The notes: generated from the letters alone by a model not told the origin. Shown: positions 10,861-21,121, counted from the first letter of the stretch. The stretch is DNA of 64,000 bases from Prorocentrum cordatum (GCA_963575745.1 CAUYUJ010014325.1:65001-129000); one strand, 5' to 3'. Made by a program: numbers and translations.

Positions 10861-11944
10861 AAGGGGGGGGATTGCTACAGCCAGGGCAGAACAAGAGAAG
10901 CAGGAGCTTCAAGACCAACTCAAAATTGCCAGGCTGGAAGTATCTAATTCCCAAATTGCAGCTGCGACGAGAGTCGATCTGATAAGGAAACAACGAGAAG
11001 ACCTCAGATTGCATGATTATTCTAGAGCATCCCTTCAGCAAGTGCAACTAACCGACGTCACGCGCCCATCGGCTAAGCCGATTGGGGAAAGTGGACGAAC
11101 TTTGCCGGCGGCCCAGCCGTCCGGCGCATTGTCCTCACGGGAACAATTGGATTTGATAACCATGGGCAGCGTGATGCCGCCTGCGCTGAAGGTAAGGGCT
11201 GTACCTCAGCCGCAACCCGCGAAAGGGGCTGATGAAGAACAATGCTCGGTCTGTTCGAACCCGAAAGTCGGGGACTGCGCCATTCGTGGAAAGTCGGGCT
11301 GCAACGACCACTTTGACACGAATACGAAAAGATGTTCGAAGTGCACTCAAATACAAAGTTTGCCAGCTGAACAGGAGAAGTGGGACGAGCAGTGGAGGAA
11401 ACACAGTGCCGACAATGACTTTCGGGCCCTACAACAAAAGCTCTTTGACGGATGTAGTGCACAGAGGACGAAGGAGCAAACTGAGGAACAGACTCTAGCA
11501 CCGGCAGCTGCATCAGGAAGAGACATGATGAAGCTTCAATCTGTCATCACCGAGCCCTTCCCACATGGGGAAACAGAACAGGGCAAAACAATAATGTCGA
11601 GTCCGTTCGAAATGCCTCTACTCTCACAGGATACGCCTACAAGACCTGCCATGAAACCTCATTATATTGTCCCCGGTCCTGCAGTCGAAGGCCCGGCCAA
11701 GCCTGGTACCTCCGAGCATAGTATACCGAGCAGGCTGAAGCTCGCAGGTGAGATTGAAGGAAAGAACTATGTCAATTATCACCCGTTCTCTAAGGACGGA
11801 CCCGTGAGACCGCCAACGGCTCAGCCGTTAGGCAACGATGGGGATCATGCGCCAGCGGCACAGCCGCCGGACGGGGCGGGGAAGGATAAGGATGGTGACG
11901 ACAGTAGTTTCGCGTCGAGTACTGACACTATCGGCACTGAATGA
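10861..11944 (+). CDS. Element 1 Gag-region ORF with second Cys cluster
   Basis: Open from about 10871, with an ATG at 11009. The first part (AEQEKQELQDQLKIARLEV) continues the coiled coil of the previous frame. Near residues 75-115 of the ATG frame is CSVCSNPKVGDC...CNDHF...CSKC, a Cys-rich motif likely to bind zinc. The rest is polar and Pro-rich. It ends at 11944 and overlaps the next frame, which starts at 11838. The two could be joined by frameshifting or splicing, or simply be out of frame through decay. Function unknown beyond a Gag-associated role. Confidence 0.5.
11104..11125. repeat. Hairpin with GGC-CCA-GCC core
   Basis: Left GCCGGCGGC, loop CCA, right GCCG-T-CCGGC: nine perfect pairs, one bulged T on the 3' arm. 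Confidence 0.9.
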
Positions 11945-12959
11945 TGCTTTTCGCGATCCGCCAGACAAGCCGCCTCCCGGGAGTCCGGGGGGACCTGGGC
12001 CCCCAGGCGGAGAAGGCGGTGGCGGCGGCCCTCCAGGCCCAGGAGGGCCAAATTTTCCGGGAGGTCTAGATGAGAGTACCCCTCTGGATCAATGGAGGCA
12101 AGTTGGAAACAATCAAAAGGTCGATCTGATGGACATTCCCGATGTTACAAACATACGGGAGTGGCGAATGCACGCAGTTCGCGCTACTGCTGGATCTTCC
12201 CCAGAGATTCAGCTAGCACAGCATTGGATTATGGAAGCTATGAACCCAGCTGTGGATGATCAGCAACTTAGAAATGCGGGTCGTTTCCAACGTCTTGACC
12301 TCGTGATCGCCACGAATTTGATGGAGAAATTCAGCAACATGCGAAATAATCATAAGTTGCATAATCATCACATACACTTCCTTCAACAGATCAGTCGGAT
12401 GGAGTTTGGCGCCCAGGCTGAAGAGAGACTCTTGACGGGGCGCGAGATGATTCGAGCCATTTGCCATTGGTGCTCTGTTCGATCGGAGTTGGGTCAGCAT
12501 CGCATTTCGCGTGATATATTTAAAGTAGTTATAGACCATAATCACCCTGATGCTGACTTGTACTATTTCTACAATGAGTGGACAGATGTTTACCAACAGT
12601 TATATGGGGTTCGACCTCCATCTGACGAAGTGCGAGCCTCAATTCATGCACACTTCATTGAGCAGTGTAGGAAGCCTAAGAAGCTATCATTTGTTTGTCA
12701 AATTTATGGCATGTCCAAATATAGATTGGGAACAGAAGTGAAATCCTATGAGTGGCTTATGAGTGAATTTGACTCGCTGATGTTGCGCGATAAGGAAGAC
12801 TGGAACATCAATGTGCGTGAGAGTACTTTGAATCAACGTGCTCGGCAGGCCCGATTGGGCGAAGGTGGGAGTAATAACAATGACAATCGTCGAAATGCCA
12901 GCGGTAAAGCCGCTCCGGCAGAGGTGACAGCTCGACTAGTAAACCCACAGATGTCATGA
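11838..12959 (+). CDS. gag: Gag capsid-like protein of element 1
   Basis: 373 codons. A Gly/Pro-rich linker (residues 45-80) precedes a helical, Trp-containing region (residues 85-350) with the texture of a copia Gag capsid: IREWRMHAVRATAGSS, QISRMEFGAQAEERLLTG, REMIRAICHWCSVRSELG, YEWLMSEFDSLMLRDKEDWN. Gag would package the RNA and template reverse transcription in cytoplasmic particles. The frame overlaps the next one by ATGA at 12956-12959. The ATG at 11838 lies in the preceding frame; the capsid proper starts near 12100, so the true start is uncertain. Position and order support the call more than motifs do. Confidence 0.6.
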   Translation: MGIMRQRHSRRTGRGRIRMVTTVVSRRVLTLSALNDAFRDPPDKPPPGSPGGPGPPGGEGGGGGPPGPGGPNFPGGLDESTPLDQWRQVGNNQKVDLMDIPDVTNIREWRMHAVRATAGSSPEIQLAQHWIMEAMNPAVDDQQLRNAGRFQRLDLVIATNLMEKFSNMRNNHKLHNHHIHFLQQISRMEFGAQAEERLLTGREMIRAICHWCSVRSELGQHRISRDIFKVVIDHNHPDADLYYFYNEWTDVYQQLYGVRPPSDEVRASIHAHFIEQCRKPKKLSFVCQIYGMSKYRLGTEVKSYEWLMSEFDSLMLRDKEDWNINVRESTLNQRARQARLGEGGSNNNDNRRNASGKAAPAEVTARLVNPQMS

Positions 12960-13717
12960 AGAGCGCATTGACTAAGGGCGAGACAACGTGCAAGTATGCA
13001 CGTAAGGGCCAGGTCTGCCCGTGCGCAGGCCAGGGTTGCCCTTCTAACCATAAGAAGCCCAAGGCTGCCGCGCCGGCTCAGCCGGCTGCGGGAACTAAGT
13101 CTAATGCTGCTCCAGCCCAGAACAAGAACCCCAGAGGGAGATCTGGAAAGCCCGAAGGCCGAGGCCGAAAGGGGCAGAGCCGCTCACAGACCCCTACGGG
13201 GGGACGAGGGAAGGGAGCACAGCAGAGAAATAGGAGTCAATCCAATCGATCGCGTGGGAAAGAGAGCAAACTACCATGTTACGCTTACTCGCGAGACCCC
13301 AAGAATTGTCGCGGACCAGAGGATGGACGCTATAAAGAGCATAGAGGATTGACTGATGCTGAGAAGCTTAAACGCGACAAGTACGAACAAGCGAAGCTTG
13401 ATTCGGGGCAATCTCTGGGGTACGAGCGTACTGTTAAACAAGCCAATGCCGCGGCCGCTAATGTCTCGTCGTCAGCGGGCATTGGTGGCTCGAGAGCCTC
13501 CAGCAGTAACTCCGAGAGACGCAAGAAAGACGGAGACAATAATAAAGGCAAAGGCGAAGGCAAAGACATGATCTGTCGTTCTTTCAGGGACACAAACAAA
13601 TGTTCGCGTGGCAAGGATTGCTGGTTTGCCCGGACCACACCTGGTCATCCGCGACGTTGGCTCCGCACTGGCGGCTCAGCCGCCAGTGCAGGAGGACTGA
13701 TTGACATAATTTTGTGA
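12956..13717 (+). CDS. CCCH zinc-finger nucleocapsid-like protein
   Basis: 253 codons starting in an ATGA overlap with the Gag stop, suggesting coupled expression or a former fusion. Three fingers of CCCH type are visible: CKYARKGQVCPCAGQGCPSNH near residue 12, CYAYSRDPKNC near residue 104, and CRSFRDTNKCSRGKDCWFA near residue 207, where the terminal His has become Arg. Between them are Arg/Lys/Gly/Ser-rich linkers that would bind RNA. Typical copia Gag carries a CCHC knuckle; here CCCH fingers take that place. The 3' end (13661-13694) is a strong hairpin. Confidence 0.7.
   Translation: MKSALTKGETTCKYARKGQVCPCAGQGCPSNHKKPKAAAPAQPAAGTKSNAAPAQNKNPRGRSGKPEGRGRKGQSRSQTPTGGRGKGAQQRNRSQSNRSRGKESKLPCYAYSRDPKNCRGPEDGRYKEHRGLTDAEKLKRDKYEQAKLDSGQSLGYERTVKQANAAAANVSSSAGIGGSRASSSNSERRKKDGDNNKGKGEGKDMICRSFRDTNKCSRGKDCWFARTTPGHPRRWLRTGGSAASAGGLIDIIL
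13661..13694. repeat. Strongest GGC-n-GCC hairpin of element 1
   Basis: Outer CTCC, then GCACTGGCGGCT, loop C, AGCCGCCAGTGC, bulged A, GGAG: 16 perfect pairs. It lies at the 3' end of the CCCH-finger frame. Confidence 0.95.
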
Positions 13718-13820
13718 AGGATGCTCTTTCTTGTCTTCCTTGCTCGACGGATGCGGCGAAGTCCGCGTCGGTTAAGCCGAAAGCGGGGGGGGCCGGAAGA
13801 GATCCACTGACCAAGTCAGC

Positions 13821-14834
13821 TTGGGTGCCATCGCGCGCCCCGCCCCGTTGATTCGGGGCTTCCCTGGGCAAAAACAGGCCAGCCCAAAGTTTTTGAAGGC
13901 CTCTAGAGATACCAGCGGAGGAGTCTACGGGAATCCCTCCGGTGGGGAGTTTCACCACGAATGCAGGGAACAGGTCGAGAATCTTGCCCATATTTTTGCA
14001 AATTTCCTGCGTCCTCTTTCTCGGGACGCTATAAAGAAGTACTGGAGCGTCCCCACTGGTAAGAGTTGCATCCGATCTCAGACGAATGGTCGGAGCACGC
14101 TCCGTGTCCGATTTCACCCCTCTACTGAGGAGCCCGCCATCGCTTGGAGGAAGGCGCGTCGCCACGACTTGAAAGAGTTGCCATCAAGCGACAAAGACAG
14201 GTGGAAGTTCCCAGGAGAGATACGCCGACAGATGTCTACTCAATCGACGGCGTCTGCTGCGGAGGCCCTGATCAGGGCGCCAGACCTGCAAGATGAAGTC
14301 TGGCACCTCTGGTTGAGGACCGAGGAGGGGGACGGGGGCCCACACGGCACAGCCGCTGCGGGATGCACAGACAAGGATGCTGCGTATCTTGGAGCGCTGA
14401 GCTTTATTATAGATACAGAGTGTGGGTATAACATCATAGTGGAGAGATATATTAGAAGTGCAGGCGCAATGAGATTGATTCGAAAGCTTCCGCAATCGAT
14501 CGCTCTGATTACTGTTGGGGGAGAGTCAAAGACCCTCGGTTCAGTTCGCATCGCATGCCCTAAATTTAAGGGTGGTAGTTTTAACGCTTTGGTCATGCCG
14601 GAGACTCCGTGCGTGATTTCGGTAGGAGAGCGGTGCATGGATCACGGCTTTAGTTTCTTCTGGCCAGCTGGCCAAAGACCCTGCCAATTGTTGCCCAACG
14701 GTCAAAGAGTGGACCTGATCGTTGAGGGCAAGATACCATACTTGACCCTTTCAAGCAAAGAGGCGCTGGGTCAGTGGATGTGCGCGGTTGCCGCTGGGGG
14801 GGGGGTGAACCTCCCGAGCGGTGGTGTTGCGTGA
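13821..14834 (+). pseudogene. Retropepsin-like protease region
   Basis: 337 codons. The core lies at residues 190-330: LSFIIDTECGYNIIV corresponds to the catalytic DTG loop, and ALITVGGESKTLGSVRI, then CVISVGERCMDHGFSFFW follow as in copia proteases. The Gly of DTG is Glu, which should abolish activity. The protease would process Gag-Pol. The N-terminal 140 residues contain no domain I recognise. The frame overlaps the integrase frame by 61 bases in a different phase, so translation is not continuous in this copy. Confidence 0.65.
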
Positions 14835-16600
14835 CGCCAGGCACCAAGGCATTCCTGGGCAATGTGGAATCTGCGGGAGGCCCTCCGCCCCATGCTGTCC
14901 AGACTCGCGTAACCATAGACCTGCATACACCTGAGTTGATTGGTACTCGCAGCAACGTTGACGGACGGCCGACTGAGGTCGCGCTCGTTTTTCCGTCCTC
15001 ATTAGACTCTGCGGATGCTATCACTTGTTTCTACTGTTCGCTTCGAAAAGCGAGCGAAAGCGGTTGGAATCGGACGCCGACCGGCATTGCTGCCTCTAAG
15101 AGTCTCTCCATTTTGCCCTGCCTCGGTCAAGCCGTTGGACAGAACGACGAGCAGCTCGGCAAAGCCGAGGCCTGCGCAGCCGCATATAAGAGCCCTCGCT
15201 GGTACGGGGTCTCAGGATACCTCCCCTATGACATGGATCGAGGGTTGGATTCCAGCGCGCGCGACGCGGCCCCCGGGCCCGAGGAGGGTGAAGTTGGAGA
15301 CGCTGACGGTGTCGACTTAGTCGTCGTCGACGCACCGCCAGAGATGGACCCAGACGATGCGGAGGTTGAGGTGTCGGAATCCCTTGCCGAGCGGCTCAAA
15401 AAGGCCGCAGCCTCCCTGCCGCACCGTCCAACTCATACTCCCAAGATCCCGTTTTGCTCAGTATGCAATTGGGCCAAAGCTATCAGAAAGCAACAGCGCA
15501 AAGCGCAAAATAAAGGGCTGAAGGTTTCCCGCCCATTCGCTAACCCCACTTCGTTTGGACACCTGACGACGATGGACCATTGGTTTGCGATGGATGAACT
15601 CTCGCGGGGGCTCCGCGATGAGACCGCGTGCGTGACTTTTCGCGACCGAGCCGCGGGTTTCCTTGCCGCTCAGCGTGTACACGACAAGTCTGCGGTTCAC
15701 GTTTATAATTGTTTGGTAAACCTTAAGGCCCCGGAGGAGAAGTTAGAACACTGTTATGCAGATGGTGCACGAGAGCTTGCAAGGGCACGTTACGAGCTCA
15801 AGATTGCACATGATCCTGCCATCCCAGGAAATAAGAAACAAAACGCCGTTGCTGAACGTGCAAATGGCGTGGTACAGATGGGGGCTAGAGCCTTGCTCAT
15901 GCAGGCCGGTCTTCCACCACCATATTGGACTTACGCCGTCCGATACTTCTGTCTTTGCTATAATATTAGGACCCCCGAGGAGGGACAGTCAAGTTGGGAG
16001 CGACGTTTCGGATGTAGATTTGAGGCGCCGCTCCTTCCCTTCGGGTCTCTTGCGCGCTATGTGCCTCCGCCTGGGTCCAGATTTCGGACCGCCAAGACTG
16101 GCGCAACAATGATTCCGGGGATATACTCGGGGTATGTGCACGAAGCGGGGGGATTGGTTGGACCAGATAGTTATGTTGTGCCGTTGAGACAGCTGGATGG
16201 ACTTAACATGGAATCAGGGCGTACACCAGAGGGTAAACGACCCACCATTGAGAAGTCTGACCAGGTATACAGTAACATTTTGGGAGGCACTGCTGAAGAT
16301 CAATCTCCCCAGTTTCCTTTGAGAAAAGCGTACGAGAAGGCAGTGACCGAAGTACGTTCCGTTACGATCCCTCCAGCCAGAGAAGTTGCGGCCGTCCCAG
16401 ACGGACCACAGCCAGCAACAGGGATACGATCGGACAGCTTGTTTGATGCAAATGATCCCGCTGTTGTCGTGCCACCGCCTTCCCAAGGGGGCGAGGGCGC
16501 CCCGCGCTTCGACTCGGAGGCCGAATTGGAAGATGAAGGCCCTGGTGGGTTGTGTGTGGACGACGAGCCCATGGTACTTGACGGCAGGGATCCACAGTGA
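14774..16600 (+). CDS. Copia-type integrase
   Basis: 608 codons. A possible zinc-binding remnant (HRPTHTPKIPFCSVCNWAK, about residues 215-240) precedes the DDE core: the first acid in TTMDHWFAMDEL (about 265), the second in CYADGARELARARYE (about 330), and the Glu in KKQNAVAERANGVVQMGARA (about 360). LPPPYWTYAVRYFCLCYNIR follows, the conserved segment after the Glu in copia integrases. A C-terminal domain with GIYSGYVHEAGG resembles the copia GKGY-type region. It would insert the cDNA into nuclear DNA. This is the best preserved enzyme of the element; start codon unsupported because the protein should be released from a polyprotein. Confidence 0.8.
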   Translation: MDVRGCRWGGGEPPERWCCVTPGTKAFLGNVESAGGPPPHAVQTRVTIDLHTPELIGTRSNVDGRPTEVALVFPSSLDSADAITCFYCSLRKASESGWNRTPTGIAASKSLSILPCLGQAVGQNDEQLGKAEACAAAYKSPRWYGVSGYLPYDMDRGLDSSARDAAPGPEEGEVGDADGVDLVVVDAPPEMDPDDAEVEVSESLAERLKKAAASLPHRPTHTPKIPFCSVCNWAKAIRKQQRKAQNKGLKVSRPFANPTSFGHLTTMDHWFAMDELSRGLRDETACVTFRDRAAGFLAAQRVHDKSAVHVYNCLVNLKAPEEKLEHCYADGARELARARYELKIAHDPAIPGNKKQNAVAERANGVVQMGARALLMQAGLPPPYWTYAVRYFCLCYNIRTPEEGQSSWERRFGCRFEAPLLPFGSLARYVPPPGSRFRTAKTGATMIPGIYSGYVHEAGGLVGPDSYVVPLRQLDGLNMESGRTPEGKRPTIEKSDQVYSNILGGTAEDQSPQFPLRKAYEKAVTEVRSVTIPPAREVAAVPDGPQPATGIRSDSLFDANDPAVVVPPPSQGGEGAPRFDSEAELEDEGPGGLCVDDEPMVLDGRDPQ

Positions 16601-16674
16601 GATTCCCATCCAGCAGATAAGAACCAGAAATTGGGACTCGCACGCATTGAGTACCGTTTGGATAGACAATCAAA

Positions 16675-16702
16675 CTTCTCAGCGGCTAAGCCGCGTGAGA
16701 AG
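16675..16702. repeat. Hairpin with GGCT-A-AGCC core
   Basis: Left arm CTTCTCAGCGGCT, loop A, right arm AGCCGC-G-TGAGAAG: 13 perfect pairs with one unpaired G on the 3' arm. It lies between open frames. Confidence 0.85.
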
Positions 16703-16752
16703 GTCCCCGGGAAAGGGCGCTTCTTGCTCGAGCAACTCAGAACTTAGATACG

Positions 16753-17052
16753 ATGGAATACTTCGAAGATAGGCGTATTGTTGCCGGTCTGACAGAACAA
16801 GAATTAACGCATAAATTTCCATTGACGGGTCGAAGAAAGACATGTAGCATTCGAGTTGTTCTTACTTTTGATCCAGACTACGCGCCTATAACTCGTGTAT
16901 GGGTCACTGACCCAGACCCGAAATACGGTGCCCAGCGGTTGAAACAGCTACCTGAATCCACCAATCCTGGGATCCATCCTGGACGATGGCTCAACGTGAA
17001 CCGAGCCCAACGCCGACAGGCTGTGGAACAATACAAGGCGGAGAAGAGATGA
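16753..17052 (+). CDS. Pol linker segment between integrase and RT
   Basis: 99 codons (LTEQELTHKFPLTGRR, IHPGRWLNVNRAQRRQAVEQ). The same segment recurs at 40018-40140 in the second copia copy (EYFDRNVVTVGKTREELIQ, PLPLTGRTMGTQTRVVF), which shows it is a conserved part of this lineage's Pol. No catalytic motif; probably connects integrase and RT. Confidence 0.55.
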   Translation: MEYFEDRRIVAGLTEQELTHKFPLTGRRKTCSIRVVLTFDPDYAPITRVWVTDPDPKYGAQRLKQLPESTNPGIHPGRWLNVNRAQRRQAVEQYKAEKR

Positions 17053-17054
17053 TT

Positions 17055-17709
17055 TTTCGGTATAGAAGATCCTGGTCCTTGTCTTGGCCTCCTGCGTGAC
17101 GTTGGCTTAGATGTGGATGATCCACCAACTCCGCCCGAACCTGCAGTGGCTCAGCCACTTGCGGCGCGTCCTGAGGCAAGGCTAGCCGCGCCATGGGCGG
17201 CTGAGAGACTCCGTCGTTTGATGGCACAGGGCGGCCAAGCCGCCGCTGTAGCTACCGAATCCCCTGAGGAGGGTGATTCCGACGAATATCTTTCAGACGA
17301 CGAGGACGTTTGGTGGAAGCAGACGTGGCGCGGTGGCACTATAGCAGCTGACGGGGCCCCCTCTGGCTCAGCCGGCAGGGGCCCGTTATCCGACGATGAA
17401 TCTGAGGACACACCAGAGGCAAGCCTGACCTTGAGTCCGGCGGCCGCCGCGTCGCGGCGAAGCGTGCCTCGAATGGCGTTGCAGAGTAGCTCGGCTTCAG
17501 CACTCAGTCATCGGGAAAAAGAGAGATTTGATTTGCAATATTTTTACAACCCTTCTATTGATCTTATCTCAGTTGTCGACGAAACCTTCCAACTTCCCAA
17601 CGACTGGCAACGTGCCAAGATTGATGCCGCTGTCGCGCGTTCTGTCTCAAAAGACGAGGCCACAGCGAATTCCCCCAGTGCGACCCTACCTAGGAGTTGG
17701 AATCTTTAG
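17055..17709 (+). CDS. Pol linker, acidic and Ala-rich
   Basis: Open from before 17060 (EDPGPCLGLLRDVGLDVDD), with an ATG at 17113 and a stop at 17709. It contains DEYLSDDEDVWWKQTWRGG and KERFDLQYFYNPSIDLISVV. The EDPGP segment is repeated at about 40330 in the second element, confirming homology. It is followed at once by the AGCTAA satellite, so the path into RT is broken here. Two hairpins (17145-17159, 17230-17244) lie in it. Confidence 0.5.
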
Positions 17710-17734
17710 GAAAGCAGCATTAGTGGTAACAGTA

Positions 17735-18665
17735 ACGCTAAGCTTAAGCTGAGCTAAAGCTAAGCTCAAGCTAAGCTCAAGCTAAGCCACAGCTAAGCTA
17801 AAGCTAAAGCTAAAGCTAAGCTAAAGCTAAGCTAAAGCTAAGCAAAAGCTAAGCTAAGCTAACACTAAGCTAAAGCTAAGGTAACACTAAGTTGAAGCTA
17901 AGCTAAAGCTAAGCTAAAGCTAAGCTAAACGCTGAGCGAAAAGCTAAGCTAAGGCTAAGCTAACACTAAGCTAGAGCTACGCTAAAACTAAGCTGAAGCT
18001 AAGCTAAAGCTAAGCTGAAGCTAAGCTAAAGCTAAGCTAAGGCTAAGCTAGCACTATGCTAAAGCTAAGCTAAAGCTAAGCTAAAGCTGGGCTGAAGCTA
18101 AGCTAAAGCTAAGCTAAAGCTAAGCTAAAGCTAAGCTAAAGCTAAGCTGGAGCTAAGCTAAAGCTAAGCTGAAGCTAAGCTAAAGCTAAGCTGAAGCTAG
18201 GCTAAAGCTAAGCTGAAGCTAAGCTGAAGCTAAGCTAAAGCTAAGCTGAAGCTAAGCTGAAGCTAAGCTAAAGCTAAGCTGAAGCTAAGCTGAAGCTAAC
18301 ACTAAGCTAAAGCTAAGCTAACATTGAGCTGAAGCTAAAGCTAAAGCTAAGCTAAAGCTAAGCTGAAGCTGAGCTAAAGCTAAGCTAAAGCTAAGCTAAA
18401 GCTAAGCTGAAGCTGAGCTAAAGCTAAGCTAAAGCTAAGCTAAAGCTAAGCTAAAGCTAAGCTAAAGCTAAGCTAAAGCTAAGCTAAAGCTAAGCTACAG
18501 CTAAGCTACAGCTAAGCTTAAGCTAAGCTTAAGCTAAAGGCTGAGCGAAAAGCTAAGCTAAAGCTAAGCTAAAGCTAAGCTACAGCTAAGCTAAAGCTAA
18601 GCTAAAGCTAAGCTAAAGCTAAGCTAAAGCTAAGCTAAAGCTAAAGCTAAAGCTACAGCTCCCAG
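17735..18665. repeat. AGCTAA satellite, about 930 bp, inside pol
   Basis: Tandem AGCTA/AGCTAA units (commonly an 11-bp pair), with occasional AGCTGA and AGCAAA variants. It separates the integrase side of pol from RT. No coding capacity. Confidence 0.97.
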
Positions 18666-18770
18666 GGGGCTGGGGGGAACCGCGGGGCGGGGACTGGGGG
18701 AACCGCCCGTGGCGATTTACACTGCCCGGCCCCTGTAAGCTAAGAGAGTAAGAATCCTTCTAGGCAGAGC

Positions 18771-20237
18771 CTAGGTAGGGAATAAAGACGCCCAAGCTGC
18801 CTTGAGAAAAGAATGGGACAGACTGCGAGACACTGGCACGTGGAAAGAGGATGGCGTCAGAGAATACTCTGACGTCGTCGCCGAACTCAACGGGCAGACG
18901 GCGCATTTTGGCCGGCTGTTTGCGATCCCTGTTGAAAAGAACTCGGGGTTACCATTAGGACATAAAGATCGCAGGTACAAAGGTCGGGTAGTTTTTGATG
19001 GTTCGAGTATGAGAGATCAGAATAAGGATGTAGCGTTGTTCCACGAACTTTCCAGTAGTCCTGCTACAATGCAGGCTAGCAAAGCAGCTGACACCTAGGG
19101 GCTATTCGAAGGCCATAGTATTGAGCAAGCTGACGCCCGCCAAGCCTACACCCAGTCAAGGTTAGGCGGCACCCCGACTTGGGTATTTCTACCCCGCGAT
19201 GAATGGCCTAAGGAATGGTCTCACATGCGTAATCCCGTATGCCCGTTATATCTCTCGCTATACGGACATCCTGATTCAGGAGGATATTGGGAACAGCATT
19301 CGAGGGGCATGTTACAACAAAAGGCTTTGCGAAGTGTAGTCCGTGGCGTAGCTGTTACTTCCACAAGGAATTGAAACTCTTCCGGATTATCTACGCTGAT
19401 GATTTTAAGCTGTCGGGTCCGGCAGACAAGCTTGCAGAGGGATGGAAACTATTACAAGAACCTTCTGAAAACTGTCCCAAGGGAATAGAGATAGACCCTC
19501 CGACTGCGGTTGGAAGATAGTTGGGATGTGAACATAATCTCTCTACACAGTGGGTTGAATGGCAAGGTGAATTACCCGCAGTTTTGGATCCGCCCCCTCC
19601 TAAAGTTAAGAAGAACGCCTCCATCGCAGACGATAGTAGCGAGGAGGAAACGGGGGGCGACTCGGCGGCTCAGCCGTCCGAGCCATACCAACCGAGAGAA
19701 CCGAGACAAGCCAGAGTCATAGAGTATGATATGCCCGAATTCTTTGATTCTTGTGTTACGTTATGTGCTCAACTAACGGACACTGATCCAGCTACTTATC
19801 CCGCTGCAGGTACCCCGTTTGGCCCAGAACTAGTTGACCTCGAGGATGGCCAAGGTGGCCCCGGAGGCGAAGTTTACTCTCCGGCAGAGGAGGCCATAGC
19901 ATCAGCGTTACAAATCAAAGTTGACGCGGGGCCTCCTGATCAGAAAGTAGAAGTTCTTGGCCTTGATGCCGCAGCGGCGCGCCCCAATGACCCAGAGCCA
20001 CCGACGCAGTCGGGAGTGCTTCAGCCCATTGCGGCGAAAGTCTTGATGAAGATACTTTATGGTGCAAGAATGGCTAGATGTGACTTGATCCGTGCTGTGT
20101 GTCAGACAGCCAGGTGTATTACCAAATGGGCAGAGCAACAAGACATTGACCTTTTCCGCCTCATCTGTTATATAAAATGTACCTCTGAGTACCGTGTGTC
20201 TTCGTGGGTAGGTGAAAAATGGAGGATGCCTTGTTGA
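18771..20237 (+). pseudogene. Copia reverse transcriptase, broken
   Basis: RT starts near 18790 (AALRKEWDRLRDTGTW). Blocks in order: LFAIPVEKNSG, KGRVVFDGSSMRDQN, LFHELSSSPATMQASK, EQADARQAYTQ (motif A, catalytic Asp), LYLSLYGHPDSGGYW, and IIYADDFKLSGP (motif C, YADD, about 19394). TAG codons interrupt it at 19096 and 19518, and the frame changes around 19290. The connection region (19521-20237; ARVIEYDMPEFFDSCVTLC, ARMARCDLIRAVCQTARC) follows. It would copy the RNA to cDNA, but this copy cannot encode one continuous enzyme. Confidence 0.8.
19661..19682. repeat. Hairpin with GGCT-C-AGCC core
   Basis: Left CTCGGCGGCT, loop C, right AGCCG-T-CCGAG: ten pairs, one bulged T on the 3' arm. The protein here (DSAAQPSEP) seems to have about five more residues than the aligned part of the second element. 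Confidence 0.8.
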
Positions 20238-20269
20238 AGCAATACTCTGACGCGGATCTAGCAAGTGAC

Positions 20270-21121
20270 ATTCGAACGCATTGAAGCACGAGTGCCAGCT
20301 TTCAAGCCATATGGGGCCCATGCACTAGAGCTGGACAGCGCATGGGATCGCAACGACAGACTTGCGTTTCTCACAGCACACTCGAGGCAGATATTGTGGC
20401 TGCTGACCTTGCTTTGCGAAAAGAGCTGCTTGCAGCGCTACCGCTTTGGGAAATACTGCTTGACAGACAGGTGCGATGTTTGTTTTTAGAAGATAACCAG
20501 GCAGTGTGTAAAGTCATCAAAGCGGGCGGGTCAATGAAGCTCATGCACCTACCGAGAATACATCGGGTTGATGCTGCTGCTGTGTCCGAACAATTTTCTC
20601 GAGGTACTGTTGAGCTCCAGTACGACAGGGCCCAAAATGAAGCTGCAGAGATTGGAACGAAGAGGTTCGCAGACCCTTTGGCTTGGGTTAAAGTTTTATA
20701 CCTTGTCAACATTGTAACTCCTAAATTCTGGGCCGCTAAGCGGTGCCAGGACAATTTAGAATCGACGTTTTCTGACGGACTTCCTCTGGAACCCGGGGGG
20801 ATTTTGAAGCCCCGCTCAGGCCCTAGTTCGGCCTTGCGGCGAGGAGCTGTTGCACCTAGCAAAAAGATAAACAAAAAGAAGAAGCGTCCCAATAAGGGTA
20901 AGCCCGTTGTGCATACACCAAAACAAATTAATATACCAGCGGCGCCTGGTGGCGCCCTCTGCTCGGCCGAAACTGAGGCCGCCCCCGGCGAAGCCGCGGT
21001 GGCAATCGCTCCCAGCAAAGCTGCGGTTGCGAATGCACCCGGCCAAGCCGAGGAAGCAGGTGCCTCCTACAATGACCGAAGGAGGTTACAGCAGAAGCTC
21101 CGAGAATACCAGAACGATTGA
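20270..21121 (+). CDS. Copia RNase H with C-terminal tail
   Basis: The frame begins upstream of the ATG at 20342. RNase H landmarks: TAHSTLEADIVAADLALRK in the joined reading, LFLEDNQAVCKVIKAGGSMK (the D-N-Q-A motif), HLPRIHRVDAAAVSEQFSRG, and QNEAAEIGTKRFADPLAW. These match the end of copia Pol (DNQAA, RTKHID, Q-AD--TK). It removes the RNA strand after minus-strand synthesis. A small frame change near 20385 separates the first lines from the rest. The tail (about residues 140-259) is Lys/Ala-rich and ends at 21121. The next frame starts inside it at 20907. Confidence 0.8.
20722..20758. repeat. Long hairpin with GCT-A-AGC core
   Basis: TAAATT-CTGG-GCCGCT on the left pairs, across loop A, with AGCGGTGCCAG and AATTTA on the right. 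About 16 pairs; bulges only on the 3' arm. Confidence 0.75.

Noticed and set aside
14659-14672. Palindrome TGGCCAGCTGGCCA as a member of the hairpin family
   Set aside because: It lacks the GGC-n-GCC core with bulge and is explained by overlapping GGCC/CCAGCTGG words.
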